Shown: positions 14,772 through 22,316, counted from the stretch's first letter. The stretch: DNA of 22,316 nucleotides from Thermoproteota archaeon (GCA_013154205.1 JAADCY010000090.1:1-22316); one strand, 5' to 3'. Numbers and translations: made by a program. The notes: generated by a model not told the origin, from the letters alone.

Positions 14772-16209
14772 GGCTCAATCCCGCCTCTTTTTCAAGATAT
14801 TCAACCGCCTTGTATCGGTTGATCTCATGCAGTCTTTTACCGTCTAATAGATAGGCACGGTTACACATTTCCCCGATAACTCTTGGGTCATGTGTTGATA
14901 TTATGAAAGATACTCCTCTCATCCTGAGTTTCTCAACGGCTTCTCTAAGCATCTTGAACAAGTGGAGATCAAGCCCTGTGCTCGGCTCATCGAGGAGGAT
15001 AACGCTCGGCTTATACGCATACGCCACTACGATCCCTAGCCATCGTCTCTGCCCATGGCTTAGCCTATAAGGACTAGTACTTTTATTCATATTATACCAT
15101 GGTATGAGCTCTACGAGTTCATCTAGAGGAGTACCGGTCTTCTTGGAGGCTTCGCGTAGTTCTGCCTCTAGGCTCTGCTCGACGAACAAGTAGTCTGGCA
15201 TTTGGGGTACATAGAATACTCTTCTCATCCTTTCTTTAGCAAGGAGTTGTTTCCCATTGATATATATTTGTCCGTCCAGCTCTCTAAGGCCTCCCGCAAG
15301 CGTTTTTAACAGTGTTGTCTTGCCTGAACCGTTCCTACCTATGATCGCTACTGCTTCTCCTTCCTCGACTCTGAGATCAATGTTTTCCGCGACAATATTT
15401 CCGCTATAGCCTATGGTGAGACTCCTTGCTTCAAGAACCGTTTTATCCCTGCCACCACGTACGTCTATGATTCTCGATGGGCCTGCATCAATACCGTTCT
15501 CCATGAGCATCTTTATCTCTTCACGCGATAAGGGTGTCTCTAGCTTTGCAACTTGTTTTCCACCGCGATATACATGTATCTCTATGTTTTCCCATAGGAA
15601 ATACCGTAGCTTGTGCTCAACGATCAGTACTCCTCTGCCTTTTTTCCTGCTTTCCTGGATGAAACCCCTGATCTCCCTGATCCCCCAGGGGTCGACGTTG
15701 GCGCTTGGCTCGTCGAGGATGAGGAGTTTAGGGTCATGAACTACTGCGGATGCAAATGTTAGTCGGCGTTTTTGGCCGCCGCTAAGATCCTCTACGTGGG
15801 AGTACATTTTTTCATCAAGGCCAAATCTCTTTAGTGTCTTGATCGTTTTTCTCCGTATGGTCTTCTCGTCGTATCCGAGGTTCTCGAGGGTGAATGCCAC
15901 CTCGTCGTACGGTGTTGGCATGACAAGCTGTTTATCGGGGTCTTGGAGCACTGCTCCTATTAGGCCAGGGATCTCTTCGAAGCCTTCTGGTGTTAATGGG
16001 TTTGTACCATTTAGATTTACTTCTCCGTTTACCCAGCCGTAGAGGAGGTTGTTTATTACTCCTGTTATGGCGAGAATAGTGGTTGTTTTCCCGCTGCCTG
16101 AAGGGCCTGCTAGGACTAGTATTTCTCCTTCGCCTAGTTCTCCCTTAACGTCCTCTATGATCTTTTGTCCCTCGGTGTAGCCAGCTGCTGCTATACTGTA
16201 TTTTAGCAA
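14758..16209 (-). CDS. ecfA: ECF-type transporter ATPase, fused two-domain protein (EcfA-EcfA')
   Basis: A 483-residue protein with two complete ABC ATPase domains in one chain, replacing separate EcfA1 and EcfA2. Domain 1: Walker A GPSGSGKT at 35-42, signature LSGGQ at 142-146, Walker B LLILDEP at 162-168, switch histidine H199 in VEHK. Domain 2: Walker A GRNGSGKT at 291-298, variant signature LSHGQ at 383-387, Walker B VILLDEP at 403-409, switch histidine H440 in STHD. The TTG start at 16209 is preceded by GGTGATGGTGAGG. It overlaps ecfT by 14 bp. Both sites look catalytically intact. It lies between stalk genes C and B; whether that is functional linkage is open. Confidence 0.94.
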   Translation of the reverse strand: MLKYSIAAAGYTEGQKIIEDVKGELGEGEILVLAGPSGSGKTTTILAITGVINNLLYGWVNGEVNLNGTNPLTPEGFEEIPGLIGAVLQDPDKQLVMPTPYDEVAFTLENLGYDEKTIRRKTIKTLKRFGLDEKMYSHVEDLSGGQKRRLTFASAVVHDPKLLILDEPSANVDPWGIREIRGFIQESRKKGRGVLIVEHKLRYFLWENIEIHVYRGGKQVAKLETPLSREEIKMLMENGIDAGPSRIIDVRGGRDKTVLEARSLTIGYSGNIVAENIDLRVEEGEAVAIIGRNGSGKTTLLKTLAGGLRELDGQIYINGKQLLAKERMRRVFYVPQMPDYLFVEQSLEAELREASKKTGTPLDELVELIPWYNMNKSTSPYRLSHGQRRWLGIVVAYAYKPSVILLDEPSTGLDLHLFKMLREAVEKLRMRGVSFIISTHDPRVIGEMCNRAYLLDGKRLHEINRYKAVEYLEKEAGLSLEEA

Positions 16210-16224
16210 TGCCTCACCATCACC

Positions 16225-16256
16225 GGGTTATTATTACTTGGATAACTGGGTTATTA
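16225..16256. promoter_or_regulatory. Direct repeat GGGTTATTA x2 in front of ecfA
   Basis: GGGTTATTA occurs at 16225-16233 and again at 16248-16256, 23 bp apart (about two helical turns), just upstream of the TTG start. A related TACCCAA follows at about 16262-16268 in the opposite sense. Such spaced repeats could be an operator for substrate-dependent control. No recognised riboswitch was seen. Confidence 0.35.
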
Positions 16257-16299
16257 ATGCATACCCAACAAAGAAGAACTAGACATTAATTATTCTCCG

Positions 16300-16357
16300 G
16301 GTCTAGAAAACAAGCCCACAGCACACAATCATTCACTATGAACCTGTTTTCTAGACC
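16300..16357 (-). repeat. Inverted repeat downstream of stalk gene C (13-bp perfect arms, 32-nt loop)
   Basis: GGTCTAGAAAACA (16300-16312) and its exact reverse complement (16345-16357) enclose 32 nt. The stem starts 16 nt after the stop of stalk gene C. It is the longest and cleanest of the three repeats that follow the stalk genes. The lack of a long T run directly behind it argues against a simple terminator. Confidence 0.75.
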
Positions 16358-16373
16358 ATATCCTATCTAAAAA

Positions 16374-19300
16374 CTACTTCTTCCTGAATCCTCCTAGTCC
16401 CGCGAATATTATTGCTAGTGCTACCATTGCCATCGTAACATACTGTAGTGTCATGGCGCTACTGTACAGCTTATTGCTCTCCTCCTTGATCTCGCCTGTC
16501 TTAGCATCTATGTAGCTTTTCAGCGAGATACCGAGACTGTTCGTATTGTTATTTGCTCCAGTTATCTTTTCTCCAAGGCTCTTCTGTAGATTCATGATGC
16601 TCTTTAGTTCTTTGCCCATGGTGCTGGTGATGCTTGTATTGGTGTTACTTATGGCTTCGAGGATTTTCTCTGTTGAGGCGCTGAGCTTATTTATGATTGT
16701 CTGGTTGACTTTTGCGAGGTTCTCTAGAATTATGCCTTGTAGTAGATCTATAGTGTTGTTGATAATTGTCAAGCTCTTATCCATGGAGTTTAGACGTGCT
16801 ACGATATTATTGTTCCCTGACGATATGCTTGATGATACTGATGTGATATTTGTGCTGAGCTTGTCAAGTATCTTTACTAGGTTCTCTATGCTCTTTGCAA
16901 TAGTTCCTGTGTCTACTGGTAATCCTGCTTTGACTAGTTCTTCAACTGTTTTTATATTGGCCGTTATGTTTCCAGCCTTTGTAGTTATTACTCCCTCGAT
17001 CTCTCCCTTACTGTTTATTATCAGTGTTTTTAGCATGGCATTGCCTTCGATGAGAGTCTTTAGGCTCGTCTGGATCTCGCCGATCTTCGTGTTTAGCACT
17101 ATTGACAATGTGTTTAGACTATTATTGATGTTGTTAGTTGTCTTGATCACTTTTGCGACCGAAGCATCTAGGTCGTCCAGCTTCGATAGTATCTGTATGT
17201 GGACTCTTTCATCCCTAGCGTCTACTTGAAGAATCAGTGTGGCTAGGCTCTGGTTCACGCTCACGATCTTGCTCGTGACGCTTGATGTTATATTGTTGTT
17301 CAGCTGGCCTAGAAGCGTCTTTAGCTGGTTTACCCCTAGGAATGTATTGTTTAGCAATGATGAGAGATTTAGCAGGAGGTTCGAGAGTACTGTCTGGTTT
17401 ATCAGAGCCTTGTTCACGAGCTCTTCCACTATGTTTAGATCAGCTGTTAGATTGCCGGATAATGTCTGGATCGTCGCTATTATATCGCCCTTATTGTTTA
17501 TCAATAGGTTCGTCACATTTATGATGGACTGGTTAAGCAGCGATAGTGATGCCGTGGCGTTGCCCAGTATTGTCTGGATTATTGCTGTGTCTCCCTTTAT
17601 GTCGATTATTGATGCGTTTAGATCTGTTAGGTTCGTCAGTATTGTTAGTACTGATGATTGTAGATCACTTATACCGTTCAGCCCTGATATCATCAGTGTT
17701 GCAAGGCTATTATTCATGCTGAGGAGTTTTAGTGTTAGGTTCGCGCCGAGATCATATATTAGTGTCTGGATTAGCTCGGTGTTTGCCAGGGTATTGTTTA
17801 TGAGTGTTAGGAGTGGTGCTAGCTGGCTTGTAAGGTTTAGTTCCTGGGTTATGCCTCCGCCTATGATTCTTATCGCTACTAGTTTTGCCGGGTACCCCTG
17901 ATTATTGTCTTCGTAGAGTGCGAAGGTGTGTATTCCTCCTTCATAGCCTGTTGATGGGATCGTATAGTTGATCATATAGTTTGGACCTGGCCTTATATGT
18001 GTGAATATCACGCTGTGATCCACTATTAATGTGTAATTGGTATTTGGCTTCAGTCCCTGGCATAAAACAGTCATTATTCCTGTAGCGCTTGATATGATTG
18101 GCGGTAGTATCGTTATTGAGGGCACTATCTTCACCACAAAGCTAGACGGATGAATTATGTTTGTCTCGTTTTCTCCATTATTTGTGAGCCAGAACGTATG
18201 GTAGCCACTGGGTAGTGGCGGTATTATGATTTTCAGCGTCTCTGTATCGTTTTTGACGATGAAGTTTTTCAGTAGTGTCGAGTTGGTTGTCGATACAGCT
18301 ATTGGCCAGTACTTATATCCCTGATCAGGTATTGTCGCCATGACGGAGAACATGTAGTTGGTGTAGTTTGCGAGGTTAGTGATATTGATCGTCAGTATTT
18401 CTCCAGGGCTAAGTGTTCTAGGAGCATATGTTAGGGCCGGTGATTTCGCCACGTATAACAGGTACCATGCAACTATGTCACCGTTTCTAAATGTAAGGTT
18501 ATAGTAGCCGGGCGTGAGGTCGTCTGGGATGTAGACGTCTATCCATGTACTATTGTTATAGGGCGAGAATGATTCTCCATACCATAGCGTAACATTTGCT
18601 AGTTGCCAGGTATCGTTGAGGCTGATGATCAGGTATCCGGTCTTGTGGAAATCCTCTGCCTCGATCCATAGTCTGGAGCCTGTATACAGTGGCTTTGATG
18701 GCGTTGATAACACTGTTCCTTCCAATGGATAATCATAACTGCCTATGAGGGGCGAGTATATCTCCACGTATGGTGAGATATAATCGATTTGTCTTAAGTA
18801 ATAATAGCTTGAAGGCTGGATCGTAGTGTTGAGCGTTGCGTTCTCGTAGTATGACTGCATTTTTATAACGTACGGGGAGTAGACACTGCAGTTCGCGAAT
18901 GGTAGCGGGATCGTAGTGTTTATTCCCTCCCATGTCCATGGCGGGTTATAGTCCGTTCCAGGTATTATGTGGAGCTTCGATGTATGGTTTCCGGCGTTAA
19001 AGATATTGGATTTTACCAACTGGCCGGTCGTGTAGTTATAGAATGTATAGTTGATGTAGAGAGTATAGGTCTCATTAGCTGGTATTGGGGCGGCGATGAA
19101 GGATACGGTATCTCCTGTTACTGCGTAGTGCCATATGGTGTTGTATTCTTCATAGTATATGTTAGCGGTTCTAGGCTCTATTTTGAAAGAGTTCGATGAT
19201 ACGATCACGTTGGAGCTGTTAATGCTTTGCCTCTCACTCGGCGGTACATCAGTGATCTTGATATAGTATGACTGGTTCGGCATAACGTATAGCGGGGCGA

Positions 19301-19724
19301 GTATGCTTGTCGTGTTCTCGCCGATATACATGTTCCGATCATAGATGCCGAGGTTCAGCTTGAATGTCTTGCTGAAATCAACGTGTTTCTCGGATATAGT
19401 GGTATATCCTATTAGCGTGGCGTTGATCGGGCCAATATACCATGCGTCTCCAGGAGTTATTGTCGTCTCGTTATTTGTTGATAACCAGATATAGATGTCC
19501 CCGACTCCTGTCAGGTTTACTCCTGTAAAGTTAATGGTCAGGTAATCAGTGGCAGGTATTGTGAAGTTCCCCGTAACATTGGATACTCCATAGGGATGTA
19601 GTACTACTTGTCCGGTGAAAGATGCATGGACTATCGTTGTTGTCCCCGTATATAGTATTGACGAGAACGGCGCTAGTAGGGCTAGGAGAATTAACGGTAC
19701 CAATAGATACTGATACTTACACAT
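16374..19724 (-). CDS. Stalk protein C: secreted, coiled-coil, C-terminally anchored surface-layer protein
   Basis: The largest paralogue, 1116 residues. Signal peptide about 1-33, then beta-rich domains to about 655 with the shared motifs IYIWLSTNN...DAWYIGPI, TDVPPSERQSI, DYNPPWTWEGIN and IIPPLPSGYHTFWL; the GHQYPG motif of A and B is replaced by an Asn-rich stretch. The coiled coil then has duplicated INNKGDI / INSKGEI modules 161 residues apart, against 146 in A and B. Conserved membrane-proximal KTGEIKEESNKLYSSAMTLQ precedes the single anchor ending RKK. ATG 19724 is preferred (GTGG 5 nt upstream) over GTG 19733. Separated from A and B by the ECF genes. Inferred role: S-layer stalk, perhaps assembling into homo- or hetero-oligomeric coiled coils with A and B. 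Confidence 0.85.
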   Translation of the reverse strand: MCKYQYLLVPLILLALLAPFSSILYTGTTTIVHASFTGQVVLHPYGVSNVTGNFTIPATDYLTINFTGVNLTGVGDIYIWLSTNNETTITPGDAWYIGPINATLIGYTTISEKHVDFSKTFKLNLGIYDRNMYIGENTTSILAPLYVMPNQSYYIKITDVPPSERQSINSSNVIVSSNSFKIEPRTANIYYEEYNTIWHYAVTGDTVSFIAAPIPANETYTLYINYTFYNYTTGQLVKSNIFNAGNHTSKLHIIPGTDYNPPWTWEGINTTIPLPFANCSVYSPYVIKMQSYYENATLNTTIQPSSYYYLRQIDYISPYVEIYSPLIGSYDYPLEGTVLSTPSKPLYTGSRLWIEAEDFHKTGYLIISLNDTWQLANVTLWYGESFSPYNNSTWIDVYIPDDLTPGYYNLTFRNGDIVAWYLLYVAKSPALTYAPRTLSPGEILTINITNLANYTNYMFSVMATIPDQGYKYWPIAVSTTNSTLLKNFIVKNDTETLKIIIPPLPSGYHTFWLTNNGENETNIIHPSSFVVKIVPSITILPPIISSATGIMTVLCQGLKPNTNYTLIVDHSVIFTHIRPGPNYMINYTIPSTGYEGGIHTFALYEDNNQGYPAKLVAIRIIGGGITQELNLTSQLAPLLTLINNTLANTELIQTLIYDLGANLTLKLLSMNNSLATLMISGLNGISDLQSSVLTILTNLTDLNASIIDIKGDTAIIQTILGNATASLSLLNQSIINVTNLLINNKGDIIATIQTLSGNLTADLNIVEELVNKALINQTVLSNLLLNLSSLLNNTFLGVNQLKTLLGQLNNNITSSVTSKIVSVNQSLATLILQVDARDERVHIQILSKLDDLDASVAKVIKTTNNINNSLNTLSIVLNTKIGEIQTSLKTLIEGNAMLKTLIINSKGEIEGVITTKAGNITANIKTVEELVKAGLPVDTGTIAKSIENLVKILDKLSTNITSVSSSISSGNNNIVARLNSMDKSLTIINNTIDLLQGIILENLAKVNQTIINKLSASTEKILEAISNTNTSITSTMGKELKSIMNLQKSLGEKITGANNNTNSLGISLKSYIDAKTGEIKEESNKLYSSAMTLQYVTMAMVALAIIFAGLGGFRKK

Positions 19725-19745
19725 CCATACCACAGCTTAAAAGAT

Positions 19746-19785
19746 TTTGTATGATGATAAGTTAAGTGTATAATCATATATAAAG
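19746..19785 (-). promoter_or_regulatory. Promoter of stalk gene C (shared layout with gene B)
   Basis: CTTTATATATG (19785-19775) is followed 22 nt later by ATACAAA (19752-19746) and then GTGGTATGG before ATG 19724. This is nearly the same order and spacing as in front of gene B. A leader of about 28 nt is predicted. Confidence 0.5.
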
Positions 19786-19830
19786 TAACTGTTTTCAATC
19801 AGATCCGATATAGATCCCCTGTCATAATCC

Positions 19831-19857
19831 ATCCATATCAATAGAGATTGATAGGAT
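19831..19857 (-). terminator. Hairpin between mscS and stalk gene C
   Basis: ATCC-A-TATCAAT, loop AGAG, ATTGATAGGAT: an 11-bp stem with a single bulged A, about 63 nt beyond the mscS stop. T runs (about 19888-19893 and 19911-19918) lie between the stop and the hairpin. It probably separates the mscS transcript from the stalk C promoter. Confidence 0.4.
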
Positions 19858-19919
19858 TGACTACGGACATGATTTCGGATATGAGAAAAACATATCGAGT
19901 AGGAAAAGATGTTGTTTTC

Positions 19920-20735
19920 TTATCTCGGCATATCCCTTATATGTACGTCTAGCTGTGGATAGGGTATCTCGATATCGGCTTTGCTGAATTCTTCGTATAT
20001 CTTCTTGACCAGATCGAACTTCACGGCTCCATAGTCTTCTTTCTTAACCCAGACCCTTAACTGGAGATTGACGGCTGAGTCGCCGAGCTCTGTGACAACA
20101 ACTTGTGGTTCTGGCTGGTCGAGTGTCTTGGGATGATTCTTTATTATTGTCATCGCGACAGCTATTGCGCGGTCTAGGTCGGTGCCGTAGGCCACCCCTA
20201 TATTGAGTGTGATCCTCCTTATCGGTTCTCTCGAGTAGTTCACTATTGGTGCTCCCCATATGTTCTTGTTAGGTATCGTTATCACTACGTTATCCCATGT
20301 CTTGAGGACTGTGGACATAACGCCTATACCCTCGACTACGCCGCTGTGCCCGGCTACCTCGATATAGTCTCCCTTATCGAAAGGCCTGATCACCGCCAGC
20401 CATACACCTGCAGCCATGTTTGCCCACGTGTCTTGTAGGCCGAAGCCTAGGATCAATCCCAGTATAGCGGATAATCCTAGTCCCGCTGTACTCGTATTAA
20501 CGCCTATTATTGGTAGGGCCGAGAGTATTACGAGGATATAACCTATCGCTTTAACAATACCTGTAACGAGCCCCGCCACTAGTGCTGGTGCCCGGGTCTT
20601 CTTCAATGTTTTCTCTATGATGTACACCATTATCTTGACGGCTACGAAGCCTATGATCAGCGATGCTATGAATAGTATTATCTGGCCTGGCGTCAACCCT
20701 ATGTAGGGTAGTTGTTGCTCCAGTATTCCAGCCAT
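19920..20735 (-). CDS. mscS: MscS-family mechanosensitive channel
   Basis: A small-conductance mechanosensitive channel of 271 residues that releases solutes under membrane tension. Three helices: about 16-38, 48-72 and the Gly/Ala-rich pore helix about 84-110 (GLGLSAILGLILGFGLQDTWANMAAGVWL). The beta domain with RPFDKGDYIEV (about 117-127) and IPNKNIW (about 154-160) is diagnostic, followed by the C-terminal alpha/beta vestibule to DVHIRDMPR. Length is that of the minimal E. coli-type channel. ATG 20735 has GGTGG 6 nt upstream. The upstream neighbour on the same strand ends 112 bp away, so a shared transcript is possible but not required. Confidence 0.96.
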   Translation of the reverse strand: MAGILEQQLPYIGLTPGQIILFIASLIIGFVAVKIMVYIIEKTLKKTRAPALVAGLVTGIVKAIGYILVILSALPIIGVNTSTAGLGLSAILGLILGFGLQDTWANMAAGVWLAVIRPFDKGDYIEVAGHSGVVEGIGVMSTVLKTWDNVVITIPNKNIWGAPIVNYSREPIRRITLNIGVAYGTDLDRAIAVAMTIIKNHPKTLDQPEPQVVVTELGDSAVNLQLRVWVKKEDYGAVKFDLVKKIYEEFSKADIEIPYPQLDVHIRDMPR

Positions 20736-20814
20736 GATTATCCACCGCCGCGGCTAACACTATATGGATCATCGATAGTTATTATTAGTAGTGCTCTATC
20801 ATATGTCGTCATAC

Positions 20815-20841
20815 ATCATAGTTTGAAGAATAGATCATAGT
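20815..20841. repeat. Direct repeat ATCATAGT x2 upstream of mscS
   Basis: ATCATAGT at 20815-20822 and 20834-20841, 19 bp apart, lies between the mscS start and the end of the upstream membrane-protein gene. It is short and AT-rich, so it may be chance; a regulator site is possible. Confidence 0.2.
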
Positions 20842-20847
20842 TATGGC

Positions 20848-22305
20848 TTACCGTTTATCCCCGATATTGGTAATATATGTTATGAGGCATGAACAAGTAA
20901 TGTACATACTGATCGGGTCATCCAGGAACTCGAAGTCATCCAGAGGCTTATCACCGCGAAGTATAAGTTCTCTGCTCAGCCTGCCATGTACGAGCCTGTT
21001 CCTAAGATGGCGGAGCCTCGGCGTTGTCACATATACTAGTTCATCCAGTATGTTGGGGTCACGCATCTTCTCGAGGAGATCAATTATCTTCTCCCTATCT
21101 TCTCCCATAGTCTTAGACTTATATGATCGTAGAACGCTCTTCAATTGTTTTAACTCCTTAGTGTATCTCTGGTCACCCGTTATTTTCATCTTATATGCTT
21201 TGAGGACTATTGCTTCGAATGTCTTGGCCAGGTAGCCGCTTGGATCGATTTCTCTCAGCATATTAATCATGTCTGGCTTGGCCTCTAGAACCTTTATCTC
21301 GTCGAGGTATCTTAGCAGGTCATGGGTCCTCCTATAGATCCTCATAAGCCCAGTGTATCGTGGAAGAGACTTGTATCCCTCCTCTAAGGCCTCCTTCACA
21401 GGGACATTCATGGTCTTGCGGCCCCATGGACTGGCCTCGACGTATTTGAAGAGATTTATGATCGATGAAATATAGCGTAGGCGGAGATACTCCTTGATAC
21501 TGGATAATAAGTAGTCGTTGACACGTTTTCTCCCCAGTACAGTGTATGCTATGGTCGAGTGGCCTAGGAAGAGAGCTGCTATGAGGCTTAGCGATAATCC
21601 TCCGTAGAGGTAGGAGTAGAGTATACTGATCGCCAAGTAGGGTCTCTCCGAAGGCTTAAAGTTCGGGATGAGGACAACCACTATTGCTAGCGTGAATATG
21701 AAGAAGCTGAGGATCTGCGTGTATAGATACTTATCCGTATCAGGCCTCTTCCTCGTGCCGCCCATGTGCTTCACGAGGAGCTGGAACAAGCTCTGGTCAT
21801 AGAATATGTATAGTGAGTAGAGAACAATTGATAAGCCGATTATGAAGAGAGGAGCCATACTAATGCTCAACATGTTCGGAGCAATGATCCTGAACAAATA
21901 TATGCTCAGCAGTATCGATGCGAAGCTTGCCAAACCAATACCAGCCCTAACAAGCACGGGTTTATGCCTACCAGGCTCTAGGAGTTCTGATGCCGATAAA
22001 GCCATGACGATACCGGTCATGAGAGCCGCCACTATGTAGACGGTCCATGAATAGCCTAGTAGCTCGCCATGGATACGGAGGAGCAGTGCATCGCCGATGA
22101 TGCCTGTGAAGAGTATTGAGAGGAAAACACCTGGGAACACATGATCCATACCTAACACTATGATGAGGCACACGATATATGCTACAACGGCTACAAGGCT
22201 CCAGAACATGATCGTAGAGCTTAGATGATACTCGAAATAAGCTAGGAGGATAATGCCGGGAACATATAGGAGCCCCCAGAGTCCCTGTAGTAGCCTTGTT
22301 TTCAT
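20848..22305 (-). CDS. Polytopic membrane protein with cytoplasmic helical domain carrying an HEPN-like RNRLVH motif
   Basis: A 485-residue protein I cannot name. About eight membrane helices fill residues 8-250 (roughly 8-26, 31-52, 56-75, 83-103, 117-140, 148-168, 194-213, 221-248). Residues about 250-485 are a soluble, charged, all-helical domain. Near its end is LRHLRNRLVHGRLSREL with R435, N436 and H440, the spacing of the Rx4-6H motif of HEPN ribonucleases such as HepT. A final helix (ISMYITCSCLITYI) follows, as in HEPN folds. ATG 22305 is the first start after an in-frame TGA at 22309-22311. It lies upstream of mscS on the same strand. HEPN membership is inferred from a short motif plus helical content; it could be a structural helical domain with a chance match. 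Confidence 0.75.
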   Translation of the reverse strand: MKTRLLQGLWGLLYVPGIILLAYFEYHLSSTIMFWSLVAVVAYIVCLIIVLGMDHVFPGVFLSILFTGIIGDALLLRIHGELLGYSWTVYIVAALMTGIVMALSASELLEPGRHKPVLVRAGIGLASFASILLSIYLFRIIAPNMLSISMAPLFIIGLSIVLYSLYIFYDQSLFQLLVKHMGGTRKRPDTDKYLYTQILSFFIFTLAIVVVLIPNFKPSERPYLAISILYSYLYGGLSLSLIAALFLGHSTIAYTVLGRKRVNDYLLSSIKEYLRLRYISSIINLFKYVEASPWGRKTMNVPVKEALEEGYKSLPRYTGLMRIYRRTHDLLRYLDEIKVLEAKPDMINMLREIDPSGYLAKTFEAIVLKAYKMKITGDQRYTKELKQLKSVLRSYKSKTMGEDREKIIDLLEKMRDPNILDELVYVTTPRLRHLRNRLVHGRLSRELILRGDKPLDDFEFLDDPISMYITCSCLITYITNIGDKR

Positions 22306-22316
22306 GTATCAGCATA

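Noticed and set aside
16546..17901. Two long plus-strand open frames opposite the coiled coil of stalk protein C
   Set aside because: Same mirror effect as for stalk A; no ribosome binding site and no recognisable domain.
1..22316. CRISPR arrays, tRNA or rRNA genes, insertion sequences, attachment sites
   Set aside because: No regularly spaced repeats, cloverleaf-like sequences, transposase reading frames or target-site duplications were noticed on reading both strands.

Overview
This window looks like a hyperthermophilic crenarchaeon of the Desulfurococcales (Staphylothermus / Desulfurococcus / Thermosphaera type). That placement is an inference from archaeal TATA boxes, short leaders with GGTG/GGAGG-type ribosome binding sites, frequent TTG and GTG starts, ATA/AGG-rich codon use, a GH1 enzyme close to the archaeal beta-mannosidases, and giant N-glycosylation-rich surface proteins built like tetrabrachion or SlaB stalks. 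No rRNA, tRNA, CRISPR array or transposase was seen. No stretch over 300 bases lacks a gene; the longest gap is the divergent promoter region between about 3805 and 3997.

Left part (1-6241): a Dpp/Opp-type ABC importer on the minus strand (binding protein, permease B, then permease C, which runs off the left edge) is divergent from a plus-strand GH1 glycosidase resembling Pyrococcus BmnA. The shared 190-bp intergenic region and the enzyme type suggest uptake and hydrolysis of manno- or other beta-linked oligosaccharides. A VapBC-type toxin-antitoxin pair lies 13 bp behind the glycosidase and is probably co-transcribed with it.

Middle part (6343-19724), all minus strand: three paralogous secreted, membrane-anchored proteins of 1046, 1062 and 1116 residues. 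Each has a signal peptide, about 600 residues of beta-rich Ig-like domains, about 400 residues of coiled coil with an internally duplicated module, and one C-terminal membrane anchor. I call them A (6343-9483), B (9638-12826) and C (16374-19724). Between C and B sit a fused two-domain ECF-type ATPase, an overlapping EcfT permease, and an unknown exported, C-terminally anchored protein of 315 residues. No S component is visible.

Right part (19920-22305), minus strand: an MscS-type mechanosensitive channel and a polytopic membrane protein whose cytoplasmic C-terminus carries an RNRLVH motif like the HEPN RNase Rx4-6H signature.

The most interesting signals are: (1) each stalk gene is followed 12-34 nt after its stop by a 10-13 bp inverted repeat enclosing a 32-41 nt loop, with unrelated stem sequences but nearly equal total size; (2) length differences among the three coiled coils fall on coiled-coil-compatible numbers (3, 4, 7, 11); (3) the ECF module embedded among surface-stalk genes; (4) the membrane-anchored HEPN-like protein beside MscS.
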